From contig JAFSGD010000068.1 in the NCBI GenBank assembly GCA_017434845.1, forward strand, positions 1 through 39,571: a stretch of 39,571 nt of DNA. Direction: 5' to 3'. The notes beneath the pieces were generated by a model, which did no database searches, was not told the origin of the DNA, and was given only the letters and a program-made list of their open reading frames with translations. Of this stretch, positions 31,026 to 39,571 are shown piece by piece. The stretch comes from Clostridia bacterium. GTDB lineage: Bacteria > Bacillota > Clostridia > Oscillospirales > CAG-382. Positions within the stretch are counted from its first letter, which is position 1, and the number at the start of each line of letters is the position of its first letter. Both the position numbers and the translations under genes were made by a program.

Positions 31026-32902
31026 ACAAGCTGTGCCTTGTCTTGCTGAAGCTTATAAAGCTCGTAATACCTGCCCTTCTTTTCAAGAAGCTCGTTGTGG
31101 GTGCCTTGCTCCTTGATTTCGCCGTGCGAAAGATAAATTATGTTGTCGGCACGGCGAATGGTTGAAAGCCTGTGTGCCACGATAAGCAGGGTTCCGATGT
31201 TCATAAGCTTCTCGAGGCTGTCTTGGATCAAAACCTCGGTTTCGGTATCAATGTTTGCCGTTGCCTCGTCAAGAATCATAATTTCGGGCTTGTGTACGAT
31301 CGTTCTCGCAAACGAAATAAGCTGGCGCTGTCCCGCCGAGAAGTTGGCACCGCGCTCCATAACCTCTTCGTCAAGCCCCGAGGGAAGCTTATCGAGAAGC
31401 TTGTCGGCGTTAACGTAACGGCAAGCCTTTAGCACCTCTTCATCCGAAACGTCTTCTTTTCTGAGCAGAATGTTCGAACGAATGGTTCCCGAGAACAGAA
31501 AAACATCCTGAAGCATCTGACCGAAATGCCTGCGAAGCGAAGATATGGTATATTTTCGAATGTTTATACCGTCGATAAGAATCTCGCCGCGCTGAATATC
31601 ATAGTTGCGGCAGATAAGCGAAAGGATCGTGGTCTTGCCCGAGCCGGTCGAGCCGCAGAACGCAACCGTTTGTCCTGCTTTAACCTTAAACGAAACGTCC
31701 TTTAAGACCCAATCGCCCTCGTTATAGGCAAACCAAACGTTTCTGAACTCGATATCGCCTCTAACGTCGGTAAGCTCGATTGCATTGTCTTCATCAACAA
31801 CGTCGGGCTTGATATCAAATACGGTGAATATCTTTTCTGCCGATGCAAATGCCGATTGAAGCCAGTTGAACTGCTCGGCAAGGTTTTGAATCGGGTTAAA
31901 GAACTTCGAGATATACATATAAAACGCAACAACGACACCGCCGGTTATCTTCTGACCGAGGAAAACGGTATCGTTTATATATCCTCTTGCGCCAAGATAA
32001 AGCAGGCACAGCACCGAGGAGATATAAAGCATATAAACAAGGGGACGGAATATGCCGAAAACGAACATCTGGCGGAATTTTGCCGATTTAAGTTTGGTGT
32101 TCTTGCCCTCGAATTCCTCCATTTTGCGATCCTCACGGTTGAAGATCTGAATTATCTTCATGCCCGAAAGGTTCTCGGAAAGGAAGGTGTTGATGTCGGT
32201 CGTGCCGTCTTTGACCTCGCGGTATGCCTTGCGCGAGAATTTACGGAAAATAACCGTAAACAGCGCAATAAAGGGGGCGAAGCAAAGCACCATAAGCGTT
32301 AAGCCGTAGTTAAGAAGAAGCATTGCACCGATAACGCCAACGATAATGAAAACGTTCTTCAGCAAATTAACGAGAATGTTCGTAAACATCATCGAAATAG
32401 CGTTGGTGTCGTTGGTAACTCTCGTAACCAGCTTACCTACGGGCATTGTGTGGAGCTGTGCGTGAGAAAGGCTTTCAATGTGCGAAAACAGGTCTTCTCT
32501 GATCGCCGAGAGGATCTTTTGACCTATTTTTTGAAGCATTATAGCCTGAACGTAGGTTGAAACGAGCGATACCGCAAGAATAAGCGCATAAACGATAACG
32601 TAGCTTATAAGGCTTTTATATTCGAAGTCGCCCTTTATCATTTCTTCGACGTTACCGATAAGCGTTGGCGAGATGATGTCATAGGCGATCGAGAAAAGCA
32701 TTATTATCATAACGAGAATAAAGCTCTTTGCGTGCGGCTTTGCATATTGCATAAGCCTTTTTATTATCTCGGAATCCTTCATGTTTCGGTCAAATCCGAT
32801 TGCTTCTTTTCGGTCTTTTATCGAAAAATAAGCCAAAATGAAGATGACCGAGATAACGCCGACAACGGCGCCAACGGTTAAAAGCGGATAAAATTCATAC
32901 AT
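31022..32902 (-). CDS. ABC exporter half-transporter with canonical ATPase residues
   Basis: The ATG at 32902 follows GGGAGG. A longer frame would overlap the upstream gene. The 626-residue product has an extra N-terminal helix (about 4-26), then the six-helix exporter domain (to about 350) and an ATP-binding domain. Its Walker A is GSTGSGKTT, the signature is FSAGQRQL instead of LSGGQ, and Walker B is MILDEA with the catalytic Glu. It pairs with the next gene upstream as a heterodimer. Substrates of such BmrCD/LmrCD-like pumps are drugs, lipids or peptides. The partner supplies the intact signature for the active site. Confidence 0.9.
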   Translation of the reverse strand: MYEFYPLLTVGAVVGVISVIFILAYFSIKDRKEAIGFDRNMKDSEIIKRLMQYAKPHAKSFILVMIIMLFSIAYDIISPTLIGNVEEMIKGDFEYKSLISYVIVYALILAVSLVSTYVQAIMLQKIGQKILSAIREDLFSHIESLSHAQLHTMPVGKLVTRVTNDTNAISMMFTNILVNLLKNVFIIVGVIGAMLLLNYGLTLMVLCFAPFIALFTVIFRKFSRKAYREVKDGTTDINTFLSENLSGMKIIQIFNREDRKMEEFEGKNTKLKSAKFRQMFVFGIFRPLVYMLYISSVLCLLYLGARGYINDTVFLGQKITGGVVVAFYMYISKFFNPIQNLAEQFNWLQSAFASAEKIFTVFDIKPDVVDEDNAIELTDVRGDIEFRNVWFAYNEGDWVLKDVSFKVKAGQTVAFCGSTGSGKTTILSLICRNYDIQRGEILIDGINIRKYTISSLRRHFGQMLQDVFLFSGTIRSNILLRKEDVSDEEVLKACRYVNADKLLDKLPSGLDEEVMERGANFSAGQRQLISFARTIVHKPEIMILDEATANIDTETEVLIQDSLEKLMNIGTLLIVAHRLSTIRRADNIIYLSHGEIKEQGTHNELLEKKGRYYELYKLQQDKAQLV

Positions 32903-32918
32903 TTTTGCTTCCTCCCGT

Positions 32919-34694
32919 TCACATTCCTGCTTCAAGATCGTTAAGGCGCTGAAGCTCAACCATATTGCGATAATCGCGGTTGCGGTTATAAAGCTCGTTG
33001 TGCGTTCCAACGTCTAAAAGCTTGCCGTCATCGATAAAAATTATCTTATCCATGTTTTCAATGGTTGTAATTCTGTGGGCAATAAGAATGGTCGTTTTGC
33101 CCTTTCTTGTGTTTTTAAGGTTATCAAGAATAACCTTTTCTGTTTTAACGTCAACCGCCGAAACCGAATCGTCAAGAATAAGTATTGCCGCATCCTTCAT
33201 AAGCGCGCGTGCAATCGAAATTCTTTGCTTCTGACCGCCCGAAATCGTAACGCCGCGCTCGCCGAGCACGGTTTTGTAGCTTTCGGGGAAATCGATTATG
33301 TTTCCGTGAACGTCAGAAAGCTTTGCCGCTTCTTCGATCTTTTCCTGCGAAATGTCATCAGAGGCAAACGCGATGTTTCCTTCGATCGTGTCGCTGAAAA
33401 GGAAATTATCCTGCGGAACGTAAGCCGCGGCAGAGCGAAGGAACTTTATCGGAATGGTGTTGATATCGTTTCCGTCGATAAATACGGTTCCGTCGGGCAC
33501 GTTATAGGTTCGAAGAATAAGGTCGGCAACGGTTGTTTTGCCCGCACCCGTTCTTCCGACGATGCCAACGTTTTCGCCGGCGTTTATTTTAAACGAAACG
33601 TCGCTTAAAACGTCATATTCGCCGTCGGGATAGCGGAAGGTAAGGTTTTTAAATTCGATAGAGCCCTTGATAGCATCGGGGGTCTTAACGCTTTCGCTGT
33701 CGGTAATGTCGGGCTTCGAATCGAGAAGCTCGCCTATTCTGTTAAGCGATGCCTTTCCGCGCGAGCCCATTTCAATAAGCTGTGCAATAGCCATAATAGG
33801 CCAAACGATAGCGTTGAAATAGCCGATAAACTCAACGAGCTGACCTGCGTTGAAGGCATCGGTATAAACAAGATATCCGCCATAGCCGAGAATAACGCAG
33901 ATAACCGATTCAACAAGCAGCGTTACGGCAACGTTAAGCTTAACCGAAAGCTTTGTGTATTCGATGTTGGCATCCTCGTTATCCTTGTTAAGCTTGCGGA
34001 ACGCCAAAAGCTCCTTGGCTTCTTTAACAAACGCCTTTATAACTGCAATGCCCGCAAAGCTTTCCTGCGAAAAATCCGAAAGCGAAGAGAACGCTGCCTG
34101 ACGTTTTTCCCATTTTAACGTCATGTATTTTCCGACGATCATACCGCCGATAAGCATTATTGTCATCGGTATCATCGAAAGACCGGTTAAAAGCGGATCC
34201 ATTCGGAACATTTTAATTATTGCCAACGCGCCGAGCAGAACGGCATCGAAGAACATCATAATACCCATGCTGAAGCAATCCTGCACGGTTTCGAGGTCGT
34301 TTGTGAAAAGCGACATAAGGTTGCCGACCTTGTTGTGCTGATAATAATGCTGTGAAAGAGTGCGGCAACGGTCGAACATTTCGTTTCTTAATGCCGTTTC
34401 GATCTTTATTCCCGCGCCAAAAAAGCAAACGCGCCAAAGGAATCTGCCGAAAATGAGCGCAAGAATAACGAAAAGCATCGGGCGGCATATCTCATCGAGC
34501 AAAAACGCCATGTCGAAGGGAACCTCAACGCCGTCCTTTATTCCAACGCCCTCGTTGATGCCGTTGATAACCATTCTGTAAAGCTCGGGAACGATCAACT
34601 GCATATAGTCAACGAGAATAAGCGCACCTATGCCGAGCAAAAGCATCGGAAGATAGCGCAAATAATATTTGTTAATGTGTTTTCCGAAGAGCAT
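32919..34694 (-). CDS. ABC exporter half-transporter with degenerate ATPase site
   Basis: The ATG at 34694 follows a GGAG site. An upstream in-frame TTG is less likely. The 591-residue protein has six exporter helices (about 15-300) and an ATP-binding domain with Walker A GRTGAGKTTV, the intact signature ISGGQKQR and Walker B LILDDS, where Asp replaces the catalytic Glu. This is the classic degenerate partner of a heterodimeric exporter. The partner gene starts 16 bases after its stop. It is the first gene of an operon of two transporter halves and a DNA glycosylase. Confidence 0.9.
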   Translation of the reverse strand: MLFGKHINKYYLRYLPMLLLGIGALILVDYMQLIVPELYRMVINGINEGVGIKDGVEVPFDMAFLLDEICRPMLFVILALIFGRFLWRVCFFGAGIKIETALRNEMFDRCRTLSQHYYQHNKVGNLMSLFTNDLETVQDCFSMGIMMFFDAVLLGALAIIKMFRMDPLLTGLSMIPMTIMLIGGMIVGKYMTLKWEKRQAAFSSLSDFSQESFAGIAVIKAFVKEAKELLAFRKLNKDNEDANIEYTKLSVKLNVAVTLLVESVICVILGYGGYLVYTDAFNAGQLVEFIGYFNAIVWPIMAIAQLIEMGSRGKASLNRIGELLDSKPDITDSESVKTPDAIKGSIEFKNLTFRYPDGEYDVLSDVSFKINAGENVGIVGRTGAGKTTVADLILRTYNVPDGTVFIDGNDINTIPIKFLRSAAAYVPQDNFLFSDTIEGNIAFASDDISQEKIEEAAKLSDVHGNIIDFPESYKTVLGERGVTISGGQKQRISIARALMKDAAILILDDSVSAVDVKTEKVILDNLKNTRKGKTTILIAHRITTIENMDKIIFIDDGKLLDVGTHNELYNRNRDYRNMVELQRLNDLEAGM

Positions 34695-34732
34695 AACCAA
34701 ACTCCGAATATATCAAAAATAATAACCTGATA

Positions 34733-34761
34733 ATTATATCATTTCCGCAGACAATATGCAA
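34733..34761 (-). promoter_or_regulatory. Promoter of the ABC exporter operon
   Basis: On the minus strand TTGCAT (34756-34761) and TATAAT (34733-34738) are 17 bases apart. Confidence 0.72.
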
Positions 34762-34770
34762 CGATTTTGC

Positions 34771-35274
34771 TTATTTGTTTACACTTTTTTGAAAAGCGAG
34801 CCTTTCGCTTCCGTCGGCAAGAAAAATGATTCCGCATTCACTGAATCCGTTCTTTTTCAATGCGTTTTGCATAGGAAGATTATCGCGATGTGTGTCTATT
34901 CTCAGCTCGCCGTTTTGCGATAAACCGAATTCAAAGCACTTGCCGGCAATTCCCAATCCGTGCTTTGCGATCGCGATTCGGTGAATAACGAAATATCGGT
35001 TGTCGTTAAGCCATTTTCCGTTTTTTATAACCGCATAGGTAGGGTCGGGCCCCTCAAACATCGAAAACACTCCGCAAACCTCGCCGCAATGCTCGGTAAC
35101 GTAGCAATTTCCGTTTGTTATATCGTTCATTATAAGCGAGCGTTCGGGATATGAGCCTGTCCATTGGCTCATGTTTCCGTTCGCGCGCATAAAAAGCTTT
35201 GCCTCGGCAAAAATGCGCTCGATGATTTCAATATCCGATTCGCGCGCAAGTCTTATCGTAACAGAATCGCTCAT
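34771..35274 (-). CDS. GNAT family N-acetyltransferase
   Basis: The 167-residue protein has a GNAT fold, starting TIRLARESDIEIIERIFAEA. HRIAIAKHGLGIAGKCFEFG stands in for the acetyl-CoA motif, and RIDTHRDNLPMQNALKKNGF is the typical late strand and helix. The acetyl-CoA loop lacks the usual RGxG, so binding may be altered. The N-terminal FMRANGNMSQW is a pattern seen in a clostridial GNAT group. Its start overlaps the stop of the PAP2 gene by four bases, so the two are coupled. Substrate unknown. Confidence 0.85.
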   Translation of the reverse strand: MSDSVTIRLARESDIEIIERIFAEAKLFMRANGNMSQWTGSYPERSLIMNDITNGNCYVTEHCGEVCGVFSMFEGPDPTYAVIKNGKWLNDNRYFVIHRIAIAKHGLGIAGKCFEFGLSQNGELRIDTHRDNLPMQNALKKNGFSECGIIFLADGSERLAFQKSVNK

Positions 35275-35846
35275 TTCAAAGCCCCCCCGTTGTTTATTAA
35301 AGATATCGCCTTGTCAACCGCCTTAACCGCAATTATTGCAAACAAAGCGCCAAAGAGAATTCCGCCGAGAACGTCGGTGGGGAAGTGAACGTAAAGATAA
35401 AGCCTTGAGAACGCGATCAAAACCGACAAAACAAGAGCGGGAATACCAAAGCGCTTATCCTTTATCATTAAAACCGTTGCCGCCTCGAATGAAGCAAGCG
35501 TGTGCCCCGAAGGAAAAGAATGATCGCTCGGCATATCGATCAGCGGCGATGAAATAAGCGCGCTTTCGAGTTCGAATGGGCGCACTCTTCCGAAAAGATT
35601 CTTTAAAATGCCGTTTCCGAGCGCGAGCCCAATCAAAAGCGCAACCGCAACCGAAATACCCGCAACTCTCGTTTTTTTAAAACACATCATCGCAACCGCA
35701 GTGATGATCCAAAAAACACCGCCGTTTCCGAGCGAAGTTATAATCGGCATCAATGCATCGAGAAATTCGCAGGAAAAAGCATTGCTTATCGCGTTTAAAA
35801 GCCATATATCAAATTGTTGAATAAAATCGGGAAAATATGGAAGCAT
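35271..35846 (-). CDS. PAP2-family phosphatase (membrane)
   Basis: The ATG at 35846 follows AAGGA. An in-frame TTG at 35861 is less likely. The 191-residue protein has about five helices and the three PAP2 motifs: KNLFGRVRP, PSGHT (in MPSDHSFPSGHT) and SRLYLYVHFPTD. PAP2 enzymes remove phosphate from membrane lipids such as undecaprenyl pyrophosphate or phosphatidic acid, acting at the outer membrane face. Recycling of the wall carrier lipid is a fair guess. The GNAT gene is coupled downstream. Confidence 0.9.
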   Translation of the reverse strand: MLPYFPDFIQQFDIWLLNAISNAFSCEFLDALMPIITSLGNGGVFWIITAVAMMCFKKTRVAGISVAVALLIGLALGNGILKNLFGRVRPFELESALISSPLIDMPSDHSFPSGHTLASFEAATVLMIKDKRFGIPALVLSVLIAFSRLYLYVHFPTDVLGGILFGALFAIIAVKAVDKAISLINNGGALK

Positions 35847-35878
35847 GGCTGTTTCCTTCAAAAATGAATTATAAGCAA

Positions 35879-35907
35879 AGTATAATATATTTGTTGCTGT
35901 TTGTCAA
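35879..35907 (-). promoter_or_regulatory. Promoter of the PAP2 operon
   Basis: On the minus strand TTGACA (35902-35907) and TATACT (35879-35884) are 17 bases apart. Confidence 0.84.
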
Positions 35908-35917
35908 ACAAAGCAAT

Positions 35918-35944
35918 AAAAAAGGCGGGAGTCAAGCTCCCGCC
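35918..35944 (-). terminator. Terminator of the DUF4855 lipoprotein gene
   Basis: The stem GGCGGGAG/CTCCCGCC with a 5-base loop is followed on the minus strand by TTTTTT, just upstream of the PAP2 promoter. Confidence 0.9.
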
Positions 35945-35957
35945 ATATTGTTTTGAA

Positions 35958-38900
35958 TTAACCGACGGTTATTTCAACCGTGCAGGATTCCGATTCGCCG
36001 AGGAATTCATTATAGGTATAAGTGAACTTGTCGGTGCCGGTGAAGCCTTTTTCGGGGAAATAGCGGAAGGTTCCGTCAGAAGCGATAGAAACCGTGCCGT
36101 GCTCGGGTGCAGATTCAAGGCTGAACATCTTTATGCTTTCGCTGTTGTTAAGCTTTTCGCAAAGCATGGTGTCCTGAGCAACGCTGAATTTTGCGGTATC
36201 GAGCGCATCGGGTGTAACCTCAAGCGTTCCCTTTGCGAATTTATAGGTTGCATCATATTGCATGCGGTGCAAGGGATCGTCGCTTCTTGCAAGCTGTGCA
36301 TAGTTATCCTGATCGTCATAGTAGATATGGATAGCGTCCATATAACCGTAAACCGCACCGTAATAGAGATAGCTCATATAGGTCTTAACGTAAATAGGAT
36401 CAGAGAATGCCTGATAAGAATGCTCTATTTCAACGCACATATTCATGCTCTTTGTGCGAAGCGCGGTTATATCAAAGTTGCGGAGCGGCTTTTCGAGGTC
36501 GAACATAACGTTGGGCTGCATTGCAACAACGTCAAAGCCCATTTCGTTGCCGAGGAAATAGCGGTTTGCGGTGTAGTAGGGAACCCAAAGATAATTTGTT
36601 CCGAAGCCGTGAACGTATTCGCCCACCTCGGTGATGATAGCCGAGTCGTCGTGCTCCCAGGTAACATCCTCGTTAAGCCAATAATAGCCGTCGAATTCAA
36701 TGTGCTGATAGTTACGCTCTGCAAAGGTGGTCATGCAAAGGTCGTTATACCATTCCAAAACCTTCTTGCGTCCTTCGGGGGTTGCAAGCGATTCCGAAAC
36801 GCCGTCGCCGTCAACGTCACCGAAATCGGTAACGGTATCGCGAACGGTAAGTATCGAAATATAAACCTTGACCTTATAGTCGGTAAGACCGAGCTCTTCT
36901 TTAACTTGCCCAACAACGTTGTTAAGGGTATCGAAGCCGTTTTTGCCGTTGAAGGTCGTATCGTAAAGATATTCCCAGTCGATCTTAACGGGCTCTTGGT
37001 AAGCCTTCTGACCGGAAGGAAGCGAGCCGCCGGGCAAATACATGATACCGTCCATGAAGGTATCCTTTATCTTGCCGTTTTCGTCAAGATAAGCAACAAA
37101 GGGAAGAAGCATATCGTCTGCGCCTTGGTTGCCGCCCCAGATAAGAGCAATGTCCTTTGCCTTAACGTTCGAGTTGTCTAAGCCGACGTATCTTGTGCGT
37201 TCGGGGTTGGTGTAATAGATCGAGCAGTTATAATCGCTGTCGGCAAGTCTCTTTGTGGAGGAAGAAACCTTTTTGGTTCCGATTGCCGAGAATTCGTCAA
37301 TAAAGGTTGCACCCGATTCGATGCGGTAGCGAACGAATCTTGCGGCATAAGCCTTGCCGAGATCGAAATCGAAGCTTAAGCGCTTTTCGGTCTTGCTGAA
37401 TTCCTCGGTATCGTCGTTTCTGTCGTAATAACCGACTCTATACCAATTTTCGCCGTCTTCGGAAAGGAAAACGGTTATAAACTTAGGTCTGGTTATACCC
37501 CAATCGGTCTGTTCAAGAAGGCTTATGTGCAGGCTTTCGATCGAAGAAAGCTTGCCGATATCATAGAAGAAATCGATAGCGTTGCCGCCTCTTGAATAGA
37601 ACCAACCGCTGCTGTAGCAATACATATCCGAAGCAAGCTTGCCGTCGGTGAGCATGGTTGCGTTCCAGGGCGATTCCTCGTGCGAGTTTGAGGGGTGGTT
37701 TTTATCGGCATAATCCGAAGCGGCGATCTGCTGGGGAACACCGAGCAAAAGATTCTGCTTCTTGGTGTAATCCTCTTCGGATGCATCCCAAAGGATCTCT
37801 TCTTCAACTATCGGGAAATTAAGCTCGGGATAAAGCTCATCCTGAATTTCAGAGTCCGAGCCTGCAAGAATTTCGATTTCCTCGAGCCAATAATTGCCTG
37901 CGCCGTCTAAAAGGTCGAAGCGAACGTAACGCGCGCGGATATAATTGCTCATTATAAGGTTGAAAACATGGTTATCGCATTGAGTAGGGGCATAAAGCCT
38001 GCCGAGAAGAGTAAAATCTTTTCCGTCCATCGAGCCGTAAACGTCGATAGCACCCGGATACTTAACGTCAAGACCCGCACCGAGCATATAGAGACGGAAG
38101 GAATAAAGGTCCTCGCGGATCTTTCCGAGATCAACGGTTATCGAGGGGGTTCCCTCTGCCTTTATGCCGACCCAAACGTCATCGCCGAAAAGTCTTCCGG
38201 TTCTGTCGCCGTCGGTAAGAAGCTCGTCGCTCTTGGGTGCGCGTTCGTCGAAAACGCAGTTTTCGAATTTATAGCTCTTGCCGTATGCAACGTTTTCGCT
38301 GTCGGCAACCGAAGCCGTTTTTCCGGTGGAAAGTGCCTTCCAAGCGTTTCTGTCGATGCTTTCGTTTTTGTATGAAAGCTCGGCATAGTTGGTTTTATCC
38401 GAAAGATCGGCGTTGCCGTAAACTTCTATCTCGTCGATAAAGAAGAACGCCGCGCCGCTGCCGAGGTTTATGTTAACGCGAACATAACGGTAATCAACCG
38501 GCTTTTCGAGAAGCACCTTTGCGGTGCTCATGGTCTTGTCGCCGGTGGTTTGGAAAAGACCTCTGCCGAGGGTTTTGTATTTCTGACCGTCGTTCGAAGC
38601 CGCGAAGGTAACCATTCCCGCAACGCGAACGCCGTCGGAATAAAAGTCAAGCGTGCGCGCCGCAAAGCCGGTAATGCCCTTGCCGTCTTCGCCAAGGTCG
38701 ATAACAAACTGGGTGTTTGCGGTGTAGCCAACCATTCTGAGATCGGTGTAGTGAACACCGGTATCAAGCGTTTTCTGACCGTCGGTGATCTGTTGACCGA
38801 AAAGGTCGGGATAGCGCTCTTCGGGCTGGGAAGAGGTGGTGTAGGGCTTGCCTACGCTGATAACGTTGTAATTCAATTCGCCGTTCTCCTCTGCTTGTGA

Positions 38901-39002
38901 AGATTCGTTCGAATCGATCGACGATTCGTCGGTTGTGGTGTTGTTGCAGGCAACGAGCAAAAGGCTGCAAAGAAGCAACACCCAAGCGATCCATCTTTTC
39001 AT
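35958..39002 (-). CDS. Large DUF4855 lipoprotein with discoidin-like domains
   Basis: The 1014-residue lipoprotein has a signal MKRWIAWVLLLCSLLLVAC (Cys19) and an acidic Ser/Asn-rich linker to about 45. Three discoidin-like (F5/8 type C) beta regions follow at about 45-200, 230-390 and 420-585; each has the DLG...F/YVRxxI pattern, for example YRYVRVNINLGSGAAFFFID. Residues about 590-925 match DUF4855, with IALIWGGNQGADDMLLPF, DGIMYLPGG and QHIEFDGYYWLNEDV. A loop DVDGDGVSE inside it looks like calcium binding. The last 85 residues form a cadherin-like bacterial Ig domain. The protein is probably a cell-surface glycan-binding or hydrolysing factor; DUF4855 has no proven activity that I know. 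Confidence 0.87.
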   Translation of the reverse strand: MKRWIAWVLLLCSLLLVACNNTTTDESSIDSNESSQAEENGELNYNVISVGKPYTTSSQPEERYPDLFGQQITDGQKTLDTGVHYTDLRMVGYTANTQFVIDLGEDGKGITGFAARTLDFYSDGVRVAGMVTFAASNDGQKYKTLGRGLFQTTGDKTMSTAKVLLEKPVDYRYVRVNINLGSGAAFFFIDEIEVYGNADLSDKTNYAELSYKNESIDRNAWKALSTGKTASVADSENVAYGKSYKFENCVFDERAPKSDELLTDGDRTGRLFGDDVWVGIKAEGTPSITVDLGKIREDLYSFRLYMLGAGLDVKYPGAIDVYGSMDGKDFTLLGRLYAPTQCDNHVFNLIMSNYIRARYVRFDLLDGAGNYWLEEIEILAGSDSEIQDELYPELNFPIVEEEILWDASEEDYTKKQNLLLGVPQQIAASDYADKNHPSNSHEESPWNATMLTDGKLASDMYCYSSGWFYSRGGNAIDFFYDIGKLSSIESLHISLLEQTDWGITRPKFITVFLSEDGENWYRVGYYDRNDDTEEFSKTEKRLSFDFDLGKAYAARFVRYRIESGATFIDEFSAIGTKKVSSSTKRLADSDYNCSIYYTNPERTRYVGLDNSNVKAKDIALIWGGNQGADDMLLPFVAYLDENGKIKDTFMDGIMYLPGGSLPSGQKAYQEPVKIDWEYLYDTTFNGKNGFDTLNNVVGQVKEELGLTDYKVKVYISILTVRDTVTDFGDVDGDGVSESLATPEGRKKVLEWYNDLCMTTFAERNYQHIEFDGYYWLNEDVTWEHDDSAIITEVGEYVHGFGTNYLWVPYYTANRYFLGNEMGFDVVAMQPNVMFDLEKPLRNFDITALRTKSMNMCVEIEHSYQAFSDPIYVKTYMSYLYYGAVYGYMDAIHIYYDDQDNYAQLARSDDPLHRMQYDATYKFAKGTLEVTPDALDTAKFSVAQDTMLCEKLNNSESIKMFSLESAPEHGTVSIASDGTFRYFPEKGFTGTDKFTYTYNEFLGESESCTVEITVG

Positions 39003-39047
39003 GTTTATAGGTTCCTTTCTTGTTTATATTGGAAACTCAATTTTATG

Positions 39048-39076
39048 ATTATATCATATCTCTGTGTTGGATTCAA
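39048..39076 (-). promoter_or_regulatory. Promoter of the DUF4855 lipoprotein gene
   Basis: On the minus strand TTGAAT (39071-39076) and TATAAT (39048-39053) are 17 bases apart. This shows the gene is transcribed separately from the hydrolase gene before it. Confidence 0.8.
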
Positions 39077-39087
39077 TAGCAATAGAA

Positions 39088-39570
39088 TTATGTTTTCGAG
39101 TTTTTGATCCAAAGCTTCAAAAAAGCGTTTTTAAGCTTTTTGTTTGCCGCACTCATTCGTTTGGCATCAACCTTTAAAACTCTTCTGTCATAGGTCAACA
39201 GCCCGTTGGTTTCGTCCTCAACGTCGCTAACCTGCGTTAACACCGCCCCGCAAAGCCCGTTTTCAACCGCAGAAAGGAGCTCGCCCTCATAAAGTGCGAT
39301 CAGCGCGTTTTCGAACTCGGATTGCGATTTGAAAAAGCGGTAGCCATAGGTGTTGTCAAGGTTAAAGGAATGCCCTTCGATCTTGCAGGAATAACCGCCG
39401 AATTCCGAAAGCACCAAGGGCTTTTTATCGGCTTTAAGCTTTATCGGCTTGAAATAGATATGCTCGCTTTCAACGTCGGAGGCATCGGTTTTAAACCATC
39501 CCGATGTCGTATCGATAATTCGGGTGCTGTCAAGGCTTTTGAAAAAGCCGTAATAACCCTTTGCGTCGAA
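39088..39570 (-). CDS. Family 2 glycoside hydrolase-like protein, C-terminal part only
   Basis: The frame runs off the right edge, so only the last 160 residues are seen. They contain SLDSTRIIDTTSGWFKTD, then the LVLSEFGGYS strand, where the Glu has the place of the catalytic nucleophile in family 2 hydrolases (beta-galactosidase/glucuronidase clan). The late GAVLTQVSDVEDETNGLLTY, followed by DRR, is the usual C-terminal signature. The enzyme probably cleaves a beta-linked sugar. Substrate and export signal cannot be seen. No terminator is visible between it and the DUF4855 promoter. Confidence 0.8.
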   Translation of the reverse strand, partial: FDAKGYYGFFKSLDSTRIIDTTSGWFKTDASDVESEHIYFKPIKLKADKKPLVLSEFGGYSCKIEGHSFNLDNTYGYRFFKSQSEFENALIALYEGELLSAVENGLCGAVLTQVSDVEDETNGLLTYDRRVLKVDAKRMSAANKKLKNAFLKLWIKNSKT

Positions 39571-39571
39571 C

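Noticed and set aside
35901-37181. Open frame of 426 codons on the plus strand opposite the DUF4855 gene
   Set aside because: No ribosome site or promoter is visible, the frame starts within the terminator region, and the minus-strand gene is well supported.

Overview
The window looks like a chromosomal segment of a Gram-positive, anaerobic Clostridia-type bacterium, possibly a gut Oscillospirales or Christensenellales relative. No species can be named from the sequence. The supporting signs are a SpoVT-type sporulation regulator, lipoproteins and signal peptides of Gram-positive style, strong Shine-Dalgarno sequences, dockerin and cohesin-like modules, and a repertoire dominated by carbohydrate-related secreted proteins, MATE pumps and ABC exporters. 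Promoters are unusually easy to read: many genes have TTGACA-like and TATAAT-like boxes 16-17 bases apart. No rRNA, tRNA, CRISPR array, insertion sequence or prophage gene was found.

Region 1 (1-5257) is a secreted-protein locus. It holds the end of a dockerin protein, then a consensus promoter with a long hairpin-rich leader. That promoter drives a large dockerin protein, a cohesin-like protein and a 41-residue peptide. A second 42-residue peptide follows with its own promoter and terminator. The two peptides share an almost identical C-terminal part ending in GSWWD. This is the most unusual feature of the window.

Region 2 (5309-13836) is mostly housekeeping: rlmB, a large membrane protein that looks like a catalytically dead P-type ATPase, an EF-G-like GTPase, an AlgX/DHHW-like lipoprotein with altered catalytic motifs, and a MATE pump. 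Region 3 (13890-17945) holds a tiny possible ORF, a TraX-like membrane protein, a decayed AbrB/SpoVT fragment, an AT-rich membrane gene of unknown function, spoVT, a GNAT acetyltransferase, and a metal-exporter-like protein behind a Fur-type operator.

Region 4 (18060-24993) contains a tandem pair of Ser/Glu-rich lipoproteins, a sirtuin, a LytTR regulator translationally coupled to a LiaF-like membrane protein, a membrane-anchored protein of unknown function, and a long leucine-rich-repeat surface protein. Region 5 (25071-30495) has a GNAT protein next to asd, a second MATE pump, and a fusion of a sugar nucleotidyltransferase with a galactokinase-like GHMP kinase.

Region 6 (30543-39571) is entirely on the minus strand: a heterodimeric ABC exporter coupled to a deoxyinosine glycosylase, a PAP2 phosphatase coupled to a GNAT protein, a 1014-residue DUF4855 lipoprotein with discoidin-like domains, and the end of a family 2 glycoside hydrolase. 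Together with region 1, this suggests cell-surface capture and breakdown of complex glycans, with sugar salvage by the fused kinase/nucleotidyltransferase.
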